64,000 nt of DNA from Chersky-840 sp963764205 (GTDB taxonomy: Bacteria > Actinomycetota > Acidimicrobiia > Acidimicrobiales > UBA8190), in assembly GCA_963764205.1 (NCBI GenBank), contig CAVXRN010000002.1:1302001-1366000 (forward strand), read 5' to 3'. The notes beneath the pieces were generated by a model that saw only the letters and a list, made by a program, of their open reading frames with translations, had not been told where the DNA came from and searched no databases. The translations under genes were made by a program, and so were the position numbers. Shown here piece by piece: positions 38,291 to 48,400 of the stretch (positions are counted from its first letter, which is position 1; each line of letters opens with the position of its first letter).

Positions 38291-39079
38291 CTATTGCCCC
38301 GACCCCTTTTGGAGGTCGGTCCGGATGTGCTCGGCGTCGCTGTAAGCGGCGTGGAGGTCGGCGTGCGCGTTGGTGGCGTTGGTGCGGGCCGCCAGGAACA
38401 CGCCCCAGTTGCCGGGGAAGCCTGTCGGTGTCTGCGCCAGGATCGTCGCCGACTGCCCGCTGGTCTCACCCTGGGCGGTGGACACCTGGCTCTTGAGGTC
38501 GGTGAAGGCGGCTTCCGCTGCAGTCACGTTCTTGCCCGCCGTCTGTGCGTTCTGGATGGCCGTGGCGATCTGGGGCTCGAGGTTGACCAAGACGCCCTCG
38601 ATGGCGGCCTCGTCGTCCATCACCACGGTCATGTGCGTCTGCGGCGTCATGACCACGTAGACCCGGTAGTCGTACACCATCGACCGGGCGAGGGCCCGAA
38701 GGGCGGGGCACGTCGTCACAGACGGCACCTGGGTCTGCAGTCCCTGGATGCCGGGCAGCTCGACGGTGGTGATGTCGTTCTGCAGTGATTGGCGGTCACC
38801 GGTGGTCAGGTGGTTGGCACTGTTGTCGGCCGCGGAGGACAGCGCGTTGAGCTGCGACACGCGGGCCGCCAGGTCGCCCTCGACCAGCTGCTGCGCCGAG
38901 CTGAAGGTTGCCGGGGTGCAGCGCGGGTTCGACACCTGCGTGGTGGCCGTCGTCGGGCCGGGCGTGGCGTTCGCCGTCGGTGCGGCGGACGCGGCCGCCG
39001 GTGTCATCACGACCAACCCGGTGACCGCGGCTGCTGCCGCGGCGCCGAGCGCAACGCCTCGTACGAGGTTGTGCTTCAT
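38291..39079 (-). CDS. secreted protein of unknown function
   Basis: A 262-aa protein with a clear Sec signal peptide: basic start MKHNLVRG, a hydrophobic core, and a probable cleavage after ASAAP-type residues near position 33. The mature part is Ala/Thr/Gln-rich and mostly predicted helical, with two Cys (RCTPATF and VTTCPAL) that could pair. I do not recognise the family. It is 1 bp downstream of the lipoprotein gene, so the two were likely expressed together. Repeated ATTGCCCCGACCCCT units overlap its 3' end (38270-38312). Confidence 0.75.
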   Translation of the reverse strand: MKHNLVRGVALGAAAAAAVTGLVVMTPAAASAAPTANATPGPTTATTQVSNPRCTPATFSSAQQLVEGDLAARVSQLNALSSAADNSANHLTTGDRQSLQNDITTVELPGIQGLQTQVPSVTTCPALRALARSMVYDYRVYVVMTPQTHMTVVMDDEAAIEGVLVNLEPQIATAIQNAQTAGKNVTAAEAAFTDLKSQVSTAQGETSGQSATILAQTPTGFPGNWGVFLAARTNATNAHADLHAAYSDAEHIRTDLQKGSGQ

Positions 39080-39080
39080 C

Positions 39081-39410
39081 TCAGGAATCTCCTTGCGGGT
39101 TGCTCAGGTCCGAGTCGGCGGTGGTGAGGCTGTTGTCGAGTGCCCCCAAGTCGGCGGCGACCTGATCGAGTGTCTGTGGGTTGAGCGCCGACGAGGGAGC
39201 GGTCGTCACCGGAGCGGCGGCCGGAGTCGATCCCGGAACCGAGCTCGTCACCGTGCCCGGCGAGAGCGCCGTTGTGGACGACGTGGGTGCCGCCGCGGTC
39301 GTGGGCGTCAGTCGCGCCACGACGTGCGACGAGCTTCCCGCCCCGCACGCTGCCAACGTCACGGCAACGCCGGTGAACAACGTCGCCGTGACGAGCTTCG
39401 GTGTCTTCAT
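39081..39410 (-). CDS. small lipoprotein with Thr/Ser/Pro-rich body
   Basis: A 109-aa predicted lipoprotein. The signal peptide MKTPKLVTATLFTGVAVTL ends in the lipobox LAAC, so the mature N-terminal Cys near residue 22 would carry the lipid. The body is Thr/Ser/Ala/Pro-rich, ending in a short helix-prone segment (TLDQVAADLGALDNSLTTAD). The ATG at 39410 is chosen over longer in-frame options because GGAGGGAT lies upstream and the signal peptide begins there. Together with the next gene it forms a two-gene envelope operon of unknown function. Confidence 0.75.
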   Translation of the reverse strand: MKTPKLVTATLFTGVAVTLAACGAGSSSHVVARLTPTTAAAPTSSTTALSPGTVTSSVPGSTPAAAPVTTAPSSALNPQTLDQVAADLGALDNSLTTADSDLSNPQGDS

Positions 39411-39459
39411 CTCGATCCCTCCTCGGGCATCTCGGTCCTCGAGAGTCATCCAGTTCATC

Positions 39460-39476
39460 GGTCTCGCCGTGAGACC
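39460..39476. promoter_or_regulatory. 17-bp inverted repeat upstream of the lipoprotein operon
   Basis: GGTCTC-GCCGT-GAGACC is a perfect 6-bp inverted repeat with a 5-nt spacer, 50 bp before the lipoprotein start. It may be an operator or an RNA hairpin in the leader. Confidence 0.35.
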
Positions 39477-39598
39477 CCTGAAGCGGCTCCCCTGTCCGGG
39501 CCTGGAGGAATGATCGGCCACCCACATGCGGGAGCCGTGTGCAAGACGTTAGGGATTCGTGATCTCGGCCCGGCCCCAGGGCGGGGGGGCGGCGATGC

Positions 39599-42112
39599 TC
39601 AGGGGTAGGCGAAGCGGCGCCAGACGAGCACGCCGAGGGCGACGATCCCGAGAACACTGAGCAGCATCCCGAGCTTGTCAGGACCGCTGGCCCCGTACGT
39701 AAGTGTGACGTCGTGCGACGTCGGCACGACCACCATGAGGTTGGGCTCCGAGCGCCACGGGCCCTGCGCCCCGGTGGCGTGCCACGACGGGAAGTACGAC
39801 ACCCGCACCACCACGGGCACCCCCACGCGGTTGACGTGGAAGCTCACCGAGTCATCGGTCGTGTGGATCGACGACACGGTCACCGCGGGGAGCGCACGGT
39901 GCTGCGACGGGGCCACGCCACCGGGAGCCTTGGCCCACGACGCCGGCCCGCCCGCCACCAGTTGCTGCGCCCAGCTCGCCGGATTCGCGTACCAACGCTG
40001 CGCCACCGGAAGCCAGGTCTTCTGGGCGGCGCCGACCCCGGTGAGCACGTCGGGCGTCTCGGTGAGCGGGGCGACGATCGACGAGTCGTGCACCAGATAG
40101 ATCTTCCACGACGTGTCGATGATCGAGCCCTGGTAGTCGGAGTGCCACGTCTTGGTGGTGGACACGAGCGTGAGCCCGGGGTCGGCATCGGCCTCGTCCT
40201 GCACCGGCGGTGACGACGCCATGAAGTACTTGACGCCGAGCATCTGCAAGTGCTTGACCCCCAGTGGAACGTTGAGGGAGCCGTACACGATGCCCGTGGT
40301 TGCGGTCACCATCGCCTCGGAGGGCGACACCGAGAGCTCGGCCTGGTTGATGAAGTGGTACGGCGTCGTGGTCGACGACTCGAAGAGCAGGCCCTCCATC
40401 GAGTCGACGCACCCGTCGGTGTAGTTGGGCAGGAGCATCGGCGCCATGGGTGTGCCGAAGCGGTTGAGGTTGGCGTTGTACTCCCACATCGCACGCCCGC
40501 ACCCGTATTTCGCCGTCACCTGGTCCATGTGGGCGACGATGTCCTGCATCTCGGGCCATGCCGGTTTGCGTTCCACCCCCGAGTAGTTCCATGACGCCCA
40601 GGCCGAGACGTTGCTGGCCCTGACGTTGACGGGCCCGAGCTTGTAGGTGGTGCCCGGCGTGACGAGCAGCGGCGGGAGCACCACGAGCGCCGAGATGGCC
40701 AGGGCCACGAACGGCACCACCAGGGCGCCCGGCGCCCACGACATGCGCCGAGGAGCAGGGGCACTGGCCGGGGTCTGGGGATGCCACCGCCACTCGCCTC
40801 CGGCACCTTGGACTCCGGCACCTTGGACTCCGGCACCCTCGCCCGCGTGCCCCGGAGGAGGGATGGCGCCGGGCCCCGCGACGTCGGTGGTGGTGGCGGC
40901 CATGGCGGAGATGCCCGAGGTCGCGGCGCCGGGAACGACGTGAGGGGCGAAGGTCGAGACGGGCCCGCCGGTGGCGAACGCCGGGGTGGGGCCCCCGGGG
41001 ACGGCCACGCCCTCGGCGTCGGGGGGCACCCACCGCAGGGCGTTGCGAAGGTTGCGCCATCCCTGCGCGGCCATCACCAACACCTCGGCCGCGCCGTAGC
41101 CGGCGATCAGGTACACACACAGCCACCAGATCGGAAGCACCCGGGTGTTGTACAGCGCGCTCTGCGGTGCGAACCGCACGAACAACGCGGCGACGACTCC
41201 CGCGGCGAGGAGCGCGAGCACGGCCCGGTTGAAGCGCTTGAAGGCGATCACGGTCCCGACGATCCCGACCGCGAGCGCCCACCGGTCGGCCACCGGAGCC
41301 AGGAGCGCGCGGTAGGTCGTCACGTTCTGCCAGCCCATCGTGGTGCTGTAGGCCTGTTCCAGGATGAACGGCACGACCCACCAGGCCACGAGCAGGAACG
41401 AGGTGCCGATCACCGAGGCCAACCACCACAGGCGCCGGCGGGTCGGGCCGAAGAGCAGGAGCGCCGCCCCCGCGCCCACGAAGCAGAACAGCGTCGGGAC
41501 GAGGTGGCACAAGACGCACGCCGAGAGCAGGAGCACCGCCGGGATCTTCGAGCGTCCGGTGCGCATGCCCCGCACCACGACGCCGAGGAACACGAGTGCC
41601 ACCGACAGCCCGAGCGAGAAGGCGTACTCCCCCGCCATGGTCGAGTAGAGGTTCCCCCCGTAGATGGTGAAGGTCTGGTCGAAGAGGAACGGCATCGTGA
41701 AGACCGCCAGGACCGCAGGCCGGGGCCGCTCCATCCCCACCAGACGTCCGAACGCCCATGCCGCGATGGGGAGGGTGAGGGAGCCGAGGATCGTGACGAA
41801 CTTGAAGGCGATGTCGAAGGGGATGACGTAGCCCAAGAGCGCGGCGAGGGTGTCGGGGAGTGGGAAGTAGAACGTGTTCAGGGGCAACCCGTCGTAGGCG
41901 CCCGGGAACCACCCGGTCACGTGCCCGTGGGGCAGCAGGTCGGACTTCAAGAACTGCGCCAGGCCGAAGTGCGCCCCGGTGTCGCCGCCCGTCGTCATCG
42001 TGTTGGCCAGGAGGAGGCTCGGGTGGCATTGCCACAGGACGACGACGATCACGGCGCCGACGGCCACGAAGGTGGCGATGGCGGGAGGAGACGGTCGTCG
42101 CATCACGTCCAT
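39599..42112 (-). CDS. large multi-pass membrane protein (GT-C/YfhO-like)
   Basis: An 837-aa integral membrane protein. The first half has about ten hydrophobic helices. An Asp-containing first loop (MTTGGDTGAHFGLAQFL) resembles the catalytic loop of GT-C glycosyltransferases. The middle has a low-complexity cytosolic insert with repeated GAGVQ units. The C-terminal half is a large extracellular domain followed by a last helix (LGMLLSVLGIVALGVLVW). Such proteins usually use a polyprenyl-phosphate sugar donor, but the reaction here is inferred. The ATG at 42112 or 42103 could be the start; neither has a good ribosome binding site. Confidence 0.7.
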   Translation of the reverse strand: MDVMRRPSPPAIATFVAVGAVIVVVLWQCHPSLLLANTMTTGGDTGAHFGLAQFLKSDLLPHGHVTGWFPGAYDGLPLNTFYFPLPDTLAALLGYVIPFDIAFKFVTILGSLTLPIAAWAFGRLVGMERPRPAVLAVFTMPFLFDQTFTIYGGNLYSTMAGEYAFSLGLSVALVFLGVVVRGMRTGRSKIPAVLLLSACVLCHLVPTLFCFVGAGAALLLFGPTRRRLWWLASVIGTSFLLVAWWVVPFILEQAYSTTMGWQNVTTYRALLAPVADRWALAVGIVGTVIAFKRFNRAVLALLAAGVVAALFVRFAPQSALYNTRVLPIWWLCVYLIAGYGAAEVLVMAAQGWRNLRNALRWVPPDAEGVAVPGGPTPAFATGGPVSTFAPHVVPGAATSGISAMAATTTDVAGPGAIPPPGHAGEGAGVQGAGVQGAGGEWRWHPQTPASAPAPRRMSWAPGALVVPFVALAISALVVLPPLLVTPGTTYKLGPVNVRASNVSAWASWNYSGVERKPAWPEMQDIVAHMDQVTAKYGCGRAMWEYNANLNRFGTPMAPMLLPNYTDGCVDSMEGLLFESSTTTPYHFINQAELSVSPSEAMVTATTGIVYGSLNVPLGVKHLQMLGVKYFMASSPPVQDEADADPGLTLVSTTKTWHSDYQGSIIDTSWKIYLVHDSSIVAPLTETPDVLTGVGAAQKTWLPVAQRWYANPASWAQQLVAGGPASWAKAPGGVAPSQHRALPAVTVSSIHTTDDSVSFHVNRVGVPVVVRVSYFPSWHATGAQGPWRSEPNLMVVVPTSHDVTLTYGASGPDKLGMLLSVLGIVALGVLVWRRFAYP
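40798..40842 (-). repeat. 15-bp in-frame tandem repeat in the membrane-protein gene
   Basis: Three copies of a 15-bp unit (plus strand CTCCGGCACCTTGGA, the last diverged) encode GAGVQGAGVQGAG in the cytosolic insert. Confidence 0.75.
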
Positions 42113-42204
42113 CGTGCCCGAAAAGCGTCGCGTTGCGGCAGCACCGAGCCCGATGTCGTGCCCGGACAGACGCCTCGGGGCCCCGTCGACCGGTACAGGA
42201 CCGG

Positions 42205-43212
42205 TCAGTGCAAGATGCCGGCCACCGACAGGATCGCCAAGAGGTTGAACATGCCGTGGGCGAAGATGCACGGGCCCAGGCGGCGGAACTTGTAGGCCAT
42301 GAGCGCCAGGACGGCGCCGAACGCGGCCAGCCCGAGCAGCTCGAGCAGTTCGAAGTGGGCCAGCCCGAAGATGACGCCGTCGGCGATGGCGGCCAGCCCG
42401 ACGCCGAGCACCGGCCCGGCCCCTCGGCACACCCGGAGCAGACCCCGCAGGACGAGACCCCGGAAGAACGTCTCCTCGATCACCGGCACGACGACCACGG
42501 TCAGGAAGGCGATGACGGCGAGGTCCGAGCCCGGAAAGCCCCCGGTGAGATGCTGTGCGGGCTCCTTGAGCCGCTGGTCCAGATGCGGGACCACGTGCTC
42601 CAAGGGGAGATAGAGCACCGGCAGCAGCAGGAGCTGTCCGGCCCCACCCACGAGGAGCCCGATGACGGGGTCCCACGGGCGGACCCGCAACCCCATGTCC
42701 CGGACCACGCTCCCGGTGCCGCGCACCCGGCTGGCGAGGACCACCGCGCCGACGAAGCCGAACCACAGACCCACGAGCCCGGTCACCTCGACCCAGGCCG
42801 GCGGGACCGCTCGAGCCGCGAGCTGCGCGATCTGCGACGCGTGGCCCGTGAGGGTGGCCACCACCAGCAGAAGGATGCTGCTGGCCAATTGACCGGCGAC
42901 GAACCCGAGAGCGGCGAACATCAGCCACGAGCCCGCGTCGCGCACGGTGCGAGGCGGAAGCTCCCCGGTCTCGCTCCGCTCTGTCTCGCCCCGCTCTGTC
43001 TCGCCCCGCTCTATCTCGCCTCGCTCTATCTCGCCCTGCGAGGGGACGGGGACCGGGTGCCCCGGCGTGGTGGGCTGCGGGGGGGCGGGCGAGCCGGGCA
43101 GGGACCGATACGGGTCGGGCTCAGCCGTCGGGACCAGCGATGACGAGAGCGCTTCGGGTGTCGCGGCGTGCCCCGACTCGCCGTCGCTCGAGCCGGGAGC
43201 GGTGCTCGCCAT
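42205..43212 (-). CDS. CPBP family intramembrane metalloprotease
   Basis: A 335-aa multi-pass membrane protein of the CPBP (Abi/CaaX-processing-like) family. The catalytic motifs are EETFFRGLVLRGLL (EExxxR), a His in FGLAHFELLEL and the distal His in FAHGMFNLLAI. About eight helices follow an acidic, poorly structured N-terminal tail, which contains a tandem repeat with GEIER/GETER units. The ATG at 43212 has TAACCT 7 nt upstream and no Shine-Dalgarno. It is divergent from ftsH. Substrates are unknown. Confidence 0.83.
   Translation of the reverse strand: MASTAPGSSDGESGHAATPEALSSSLVPTAEPDPYRSLPGSPAPPQPTTPGHPVPVPSQGEIERGEIERGETERGETERSETGELPPRTVRDAGSWLMFAALGFVAGQLASSILLLVVATLTGHASQIAQLAARAVPPAWVEVTGLVGLWFGFVGAVVLASRVRGTGSVVRDMGLRVRPWDPVIGLLVGGAGQLLLLPVLYLPLEHVVPHLDQRLKEPAQHLTGGFPGSDLAVIAFLTVVVVPVIEETFFRGLVLRGLLRVCRGAGPVLGVGLAAIADGVIFGLAHFELLELLGLAAFGAVLALMAYKFRRLGPCIFAHGMFNLLAILSVAGILH
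42969..43040 (-). repeat. 15-bp in-frame tandem repeat in the CPBP gene
   Basis: Nearly five copies of a 15-bp unit (plus strand TCTCGCCCCGCTCTG with point changes) encode alternating GEIER and GETER pentapeptides in the cytosolic N-terminal tail. Confidence 0.85.
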
Positions 43213-43219
43213 CAGGCGA

Positions 43220-43225
43220 AGGTTA
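43220..43225 (-). promoter_or_regulatory. -10 element of a leaderless promoter (CPBP)
   Basis: TAACCT lies 7 nt before the ATG at 43212, and no Shine-Dalgarno is present. Confidence 0.45.
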
Positions 43226-43300
43226 GCGACCACCTGCATCGGGGCCTTCTCGCCCCACGCGTGCTCGCCCCATGCGTGCATGGTCGGGGGCCTGGGCGCA

Positions 43301-43306
43301 TACCAT
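43301..43306 (+). promoter_or_regulatory. -10 element before ftsH
   Basis: TACCAT lies 6 nt before the ATG at 43313. The spacer is GGAGAA, so the start could be read either as leaderless or from this purine-rich stretch. It supports 43313 as the true ftsH start despite the frame break just after it. Confidence 0.45.
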
Positions 43307-43312
43307 GGAGAA

Positions 43313-45373
<2,061 letters not shown>

Positions 45374-45450
45374 GCCCCACGAGGCCACACCGCGGCGGCC
45401 CGACGCACCCGTGGCCCGATCGGCACGGAGCCGTGGAACTGGGGAACGCG

Positions 45451-48400
45451 CTACCGGGGAATGAAGGCGGGCACCACCACGACGCCCGGTGCCCCGGCTG
45501 GCAGCGCGTCGAGCTCGACCGCCACGGGTTGGTCGGCGACCACGCCGAAGGGGGCCGTGCCGAACGGCGCCCCGGGATTGGGACCGATCACGAGCGGCGA
45601 ACCCGGCGTCACTCGATGGACCGGCTGACCGGCGAGAGCACGTCCACTCGGGGTGGTGACCCTGACCGAGGCCGGGGCGCGACCCAGGTCGACCACCGCC
45701 AACGCCCACGCGGCGTTGCCCGGCGCCACGGCGGCCGGCACGAGCCAGTGCGTGCTCCCTCCGGGGACGCCCGCAACCGTCCCGACCTCGGGGACCCCGG
45801 GTGGCGAGCCCGCCGGCGCGGCCACCTCCCGGCTCACCACGATCCCCGTGGCTCTGCTCGTGAAGGTCAGGGCGTAGGTGACGCCCGTCGGGATCCGGGT
45901 CTGGCTCTGCGCTGACAGCGTGACCAGGGACTGCGCCGGGACGCGCATGGCCAACGGCGCCGCGCCGGCGCCTTGCGACAGCCCGATGTCGACCGAGACC
46001 TCCGCCGGCGTCGTGGTGGGGTTGAACACGTGGAACGCCACCGTGCCTTGCGGGATGCCGGTGTTCTGAGGAAAGACCCACCGAGAGGCCGTGGCGGGGC
46101 TGCCGAGCGTCAACGAGATCCCTCCGTCGCCCGGTGTCCCCACCGACTGCAGCTCCGTGGCGACCACCGCGCCCGACAGGGTCGAGACCTCGGTGGCGAC
46201 GTCGGGGTCGGCTGCGAGGTGGTCACCGATGTTCTCCGTCACGAGCGAACCCGGCGCGATGTCGATGCCCTGGTACGCGGCGGGGGCCAGGTAGCCCGCC
46301 GTGGCGGAGACCAACGAGACGTTGACGACGGCGTCGGTGGCCGTGGGGTTGAACAACGAGAGGACGAGCCCGCCGCCCTGCGATGTGGCGCCGTGGGCGA
46401 AGTACCAATCGGTGGCGGCCGACGGGGCACACGGCGCCATGCTCCATCCGAGCGGGCTCTGGACCGACTGCGACACCGCCACACCCCCGCCGTCCAACAC
46501 GACGGCCACCGCCACCAGGCTCGTGGTGCCGAGCTGGTCCGCCCCCACCGTCAGCTGCCCGTCGGCCGGCACGCGCAGGACCACGGTGCGCGCCCCCGCC
46601 CAGGCAGTGGGTTGCGCCGCGCCGGCCGCGAGCGCGGGGACGGCAGTCAGCGTTCCCCGCACCGCCCGGTCGCCGGCGTTGTTCAACACGATGGTGGCCG
46701 GCGCACCACCTTGGGCCCCGCTTCCACCGGCACAGAACCACGCGGACGACTCGGTCGTGGCGGAGGGCGCAACCCGCAGCGTCGACAAGGCGGTCACCGG
46801 CGGGACGGCGACCGACACCGTCGTCCTCGAGATGACCCGGCCCGAGATCCCGGCCAGGACCACGATGGCGAGCAGGACGCCGATCATCACGGCGCGTCGT
46901 AGCGAGCCGGTCACGTCACCACCGGACGCATCGACTCCGACGTCCCGGTCGACTCGGACGTCCCGGTCGACTCGGACGTCTCGGTCGGAGAGGACTCCGA
47001 CGCCCCGCGGCTCGACGACGTGCCGCCGCGCTCGGCGCCGCCGCGCCCGGCTCGACGTCAGTGGTCCCCACCACCAGTCGAGCCACCACGCCCGCCCGGC
47101 CAGGGCGGCGGCGACCACGATCCAGGCGGCGGTCTCGAGGCTGATCTCGAGGCCGTGCACCCACGACCCCGCGAACGAGACCGTGACCTTGCCCGGCCGG
47201 GCCACGGTGAAAGTGCCCGCGTAGCCGAACACGTCCTTGGCCTGCACCACACCGCCGCCGGGTCCGGTCAGCTTCCAGGCGCTCGCCGGCGCGAACGCGT
47301 TGAGGACGGTTCCGACACCCACCGGGCCGCTGACGCTCGTGGCGCCGGGCGCACCGAGCAGTGCGGCTCGCCATCCCGTGAGCTCGGGGTCGACTCCGGT
47401 GACCGCAGAGGCCGGGGGCGGGGGCGCGACGGCACCCCGCGCCGTTCGTGTGGCCCGCAACGGCAGCGCCGAGGGATCCGCGAACACGTCGAATCCGCCT
47501 TGGGAGATCACCTGACGGAGGTCGATCTGGCTCGACAACGCGCCGAGGAGGTCGCCCGGGGCCGGATACGACAACGGCGTCTGGAGCCCGGGGATCGACG
47601 GGGCGAGGGTGTTCACCACCACGACGTAACGGACCCCGTAGGGGGCCAGCAACCGGCCCAGCCGCACGGTGGCGTGGCTCCGGGCCAGCCGGATGCCGCC
47701 GCCGATGGCAGCGGCCTGGCCCGGCGACGCGCCGGGCCACAGCCCCGTCATGTCGGGCAACCCGTTCTCGCTCACGGCGTAGTCGAGGCCCGGGGCGAGT
47801 TCCCATCCGACGCCGGGCAGGACGCGCGGGTCACCGAGCCAGAGCACCCGGAAGTCTCCCTGGGCCTTGTTGGCCGACATCCACGTCGTGGCCTCGCCGT
47901 AGCCCACCTGCACCAGGCCCCATCGCCCTCCCAGGCTCCCGACCAGGACGGGCAGCATGCCCACGACCGCCGCCGCCGCCGCGGTCACCGCGGCCGCCTG
48001 CCGCCACCCGAAGCGGTACCCGGGGAGGTCGAGCTGGAAGGCGGCGACCCCGAGCCCGATGGCGAGCGCGATCCCCACCCCGGCCGGGACCAGGAGCACC
48101 TGGGGGGCGATGGCCAGGGGGCCGAGACCGCCCCGCCCCGCCAGCCAGGCGACCGCCCACGCCACCACGGTGATCGACCAGGCCCGACCGGCCCACGCCA
48201 GACGCGACCGGGCCCCGATGACCAGCGGGAGCGCCGCAGCGACGAGGAAGGCCCACCCGAGCGCGGCGTCCCCGATGGGACCGACCGCCAACCGCAACAG
48301 CGCACCCCACCCCGCGCCCGAGGACGACGCCACCGGGATGCCCGCCAACGTCTGCCATCGAGCCGAGCCGCCCAACACCGAGAAGGACCACGGCGCCAGG

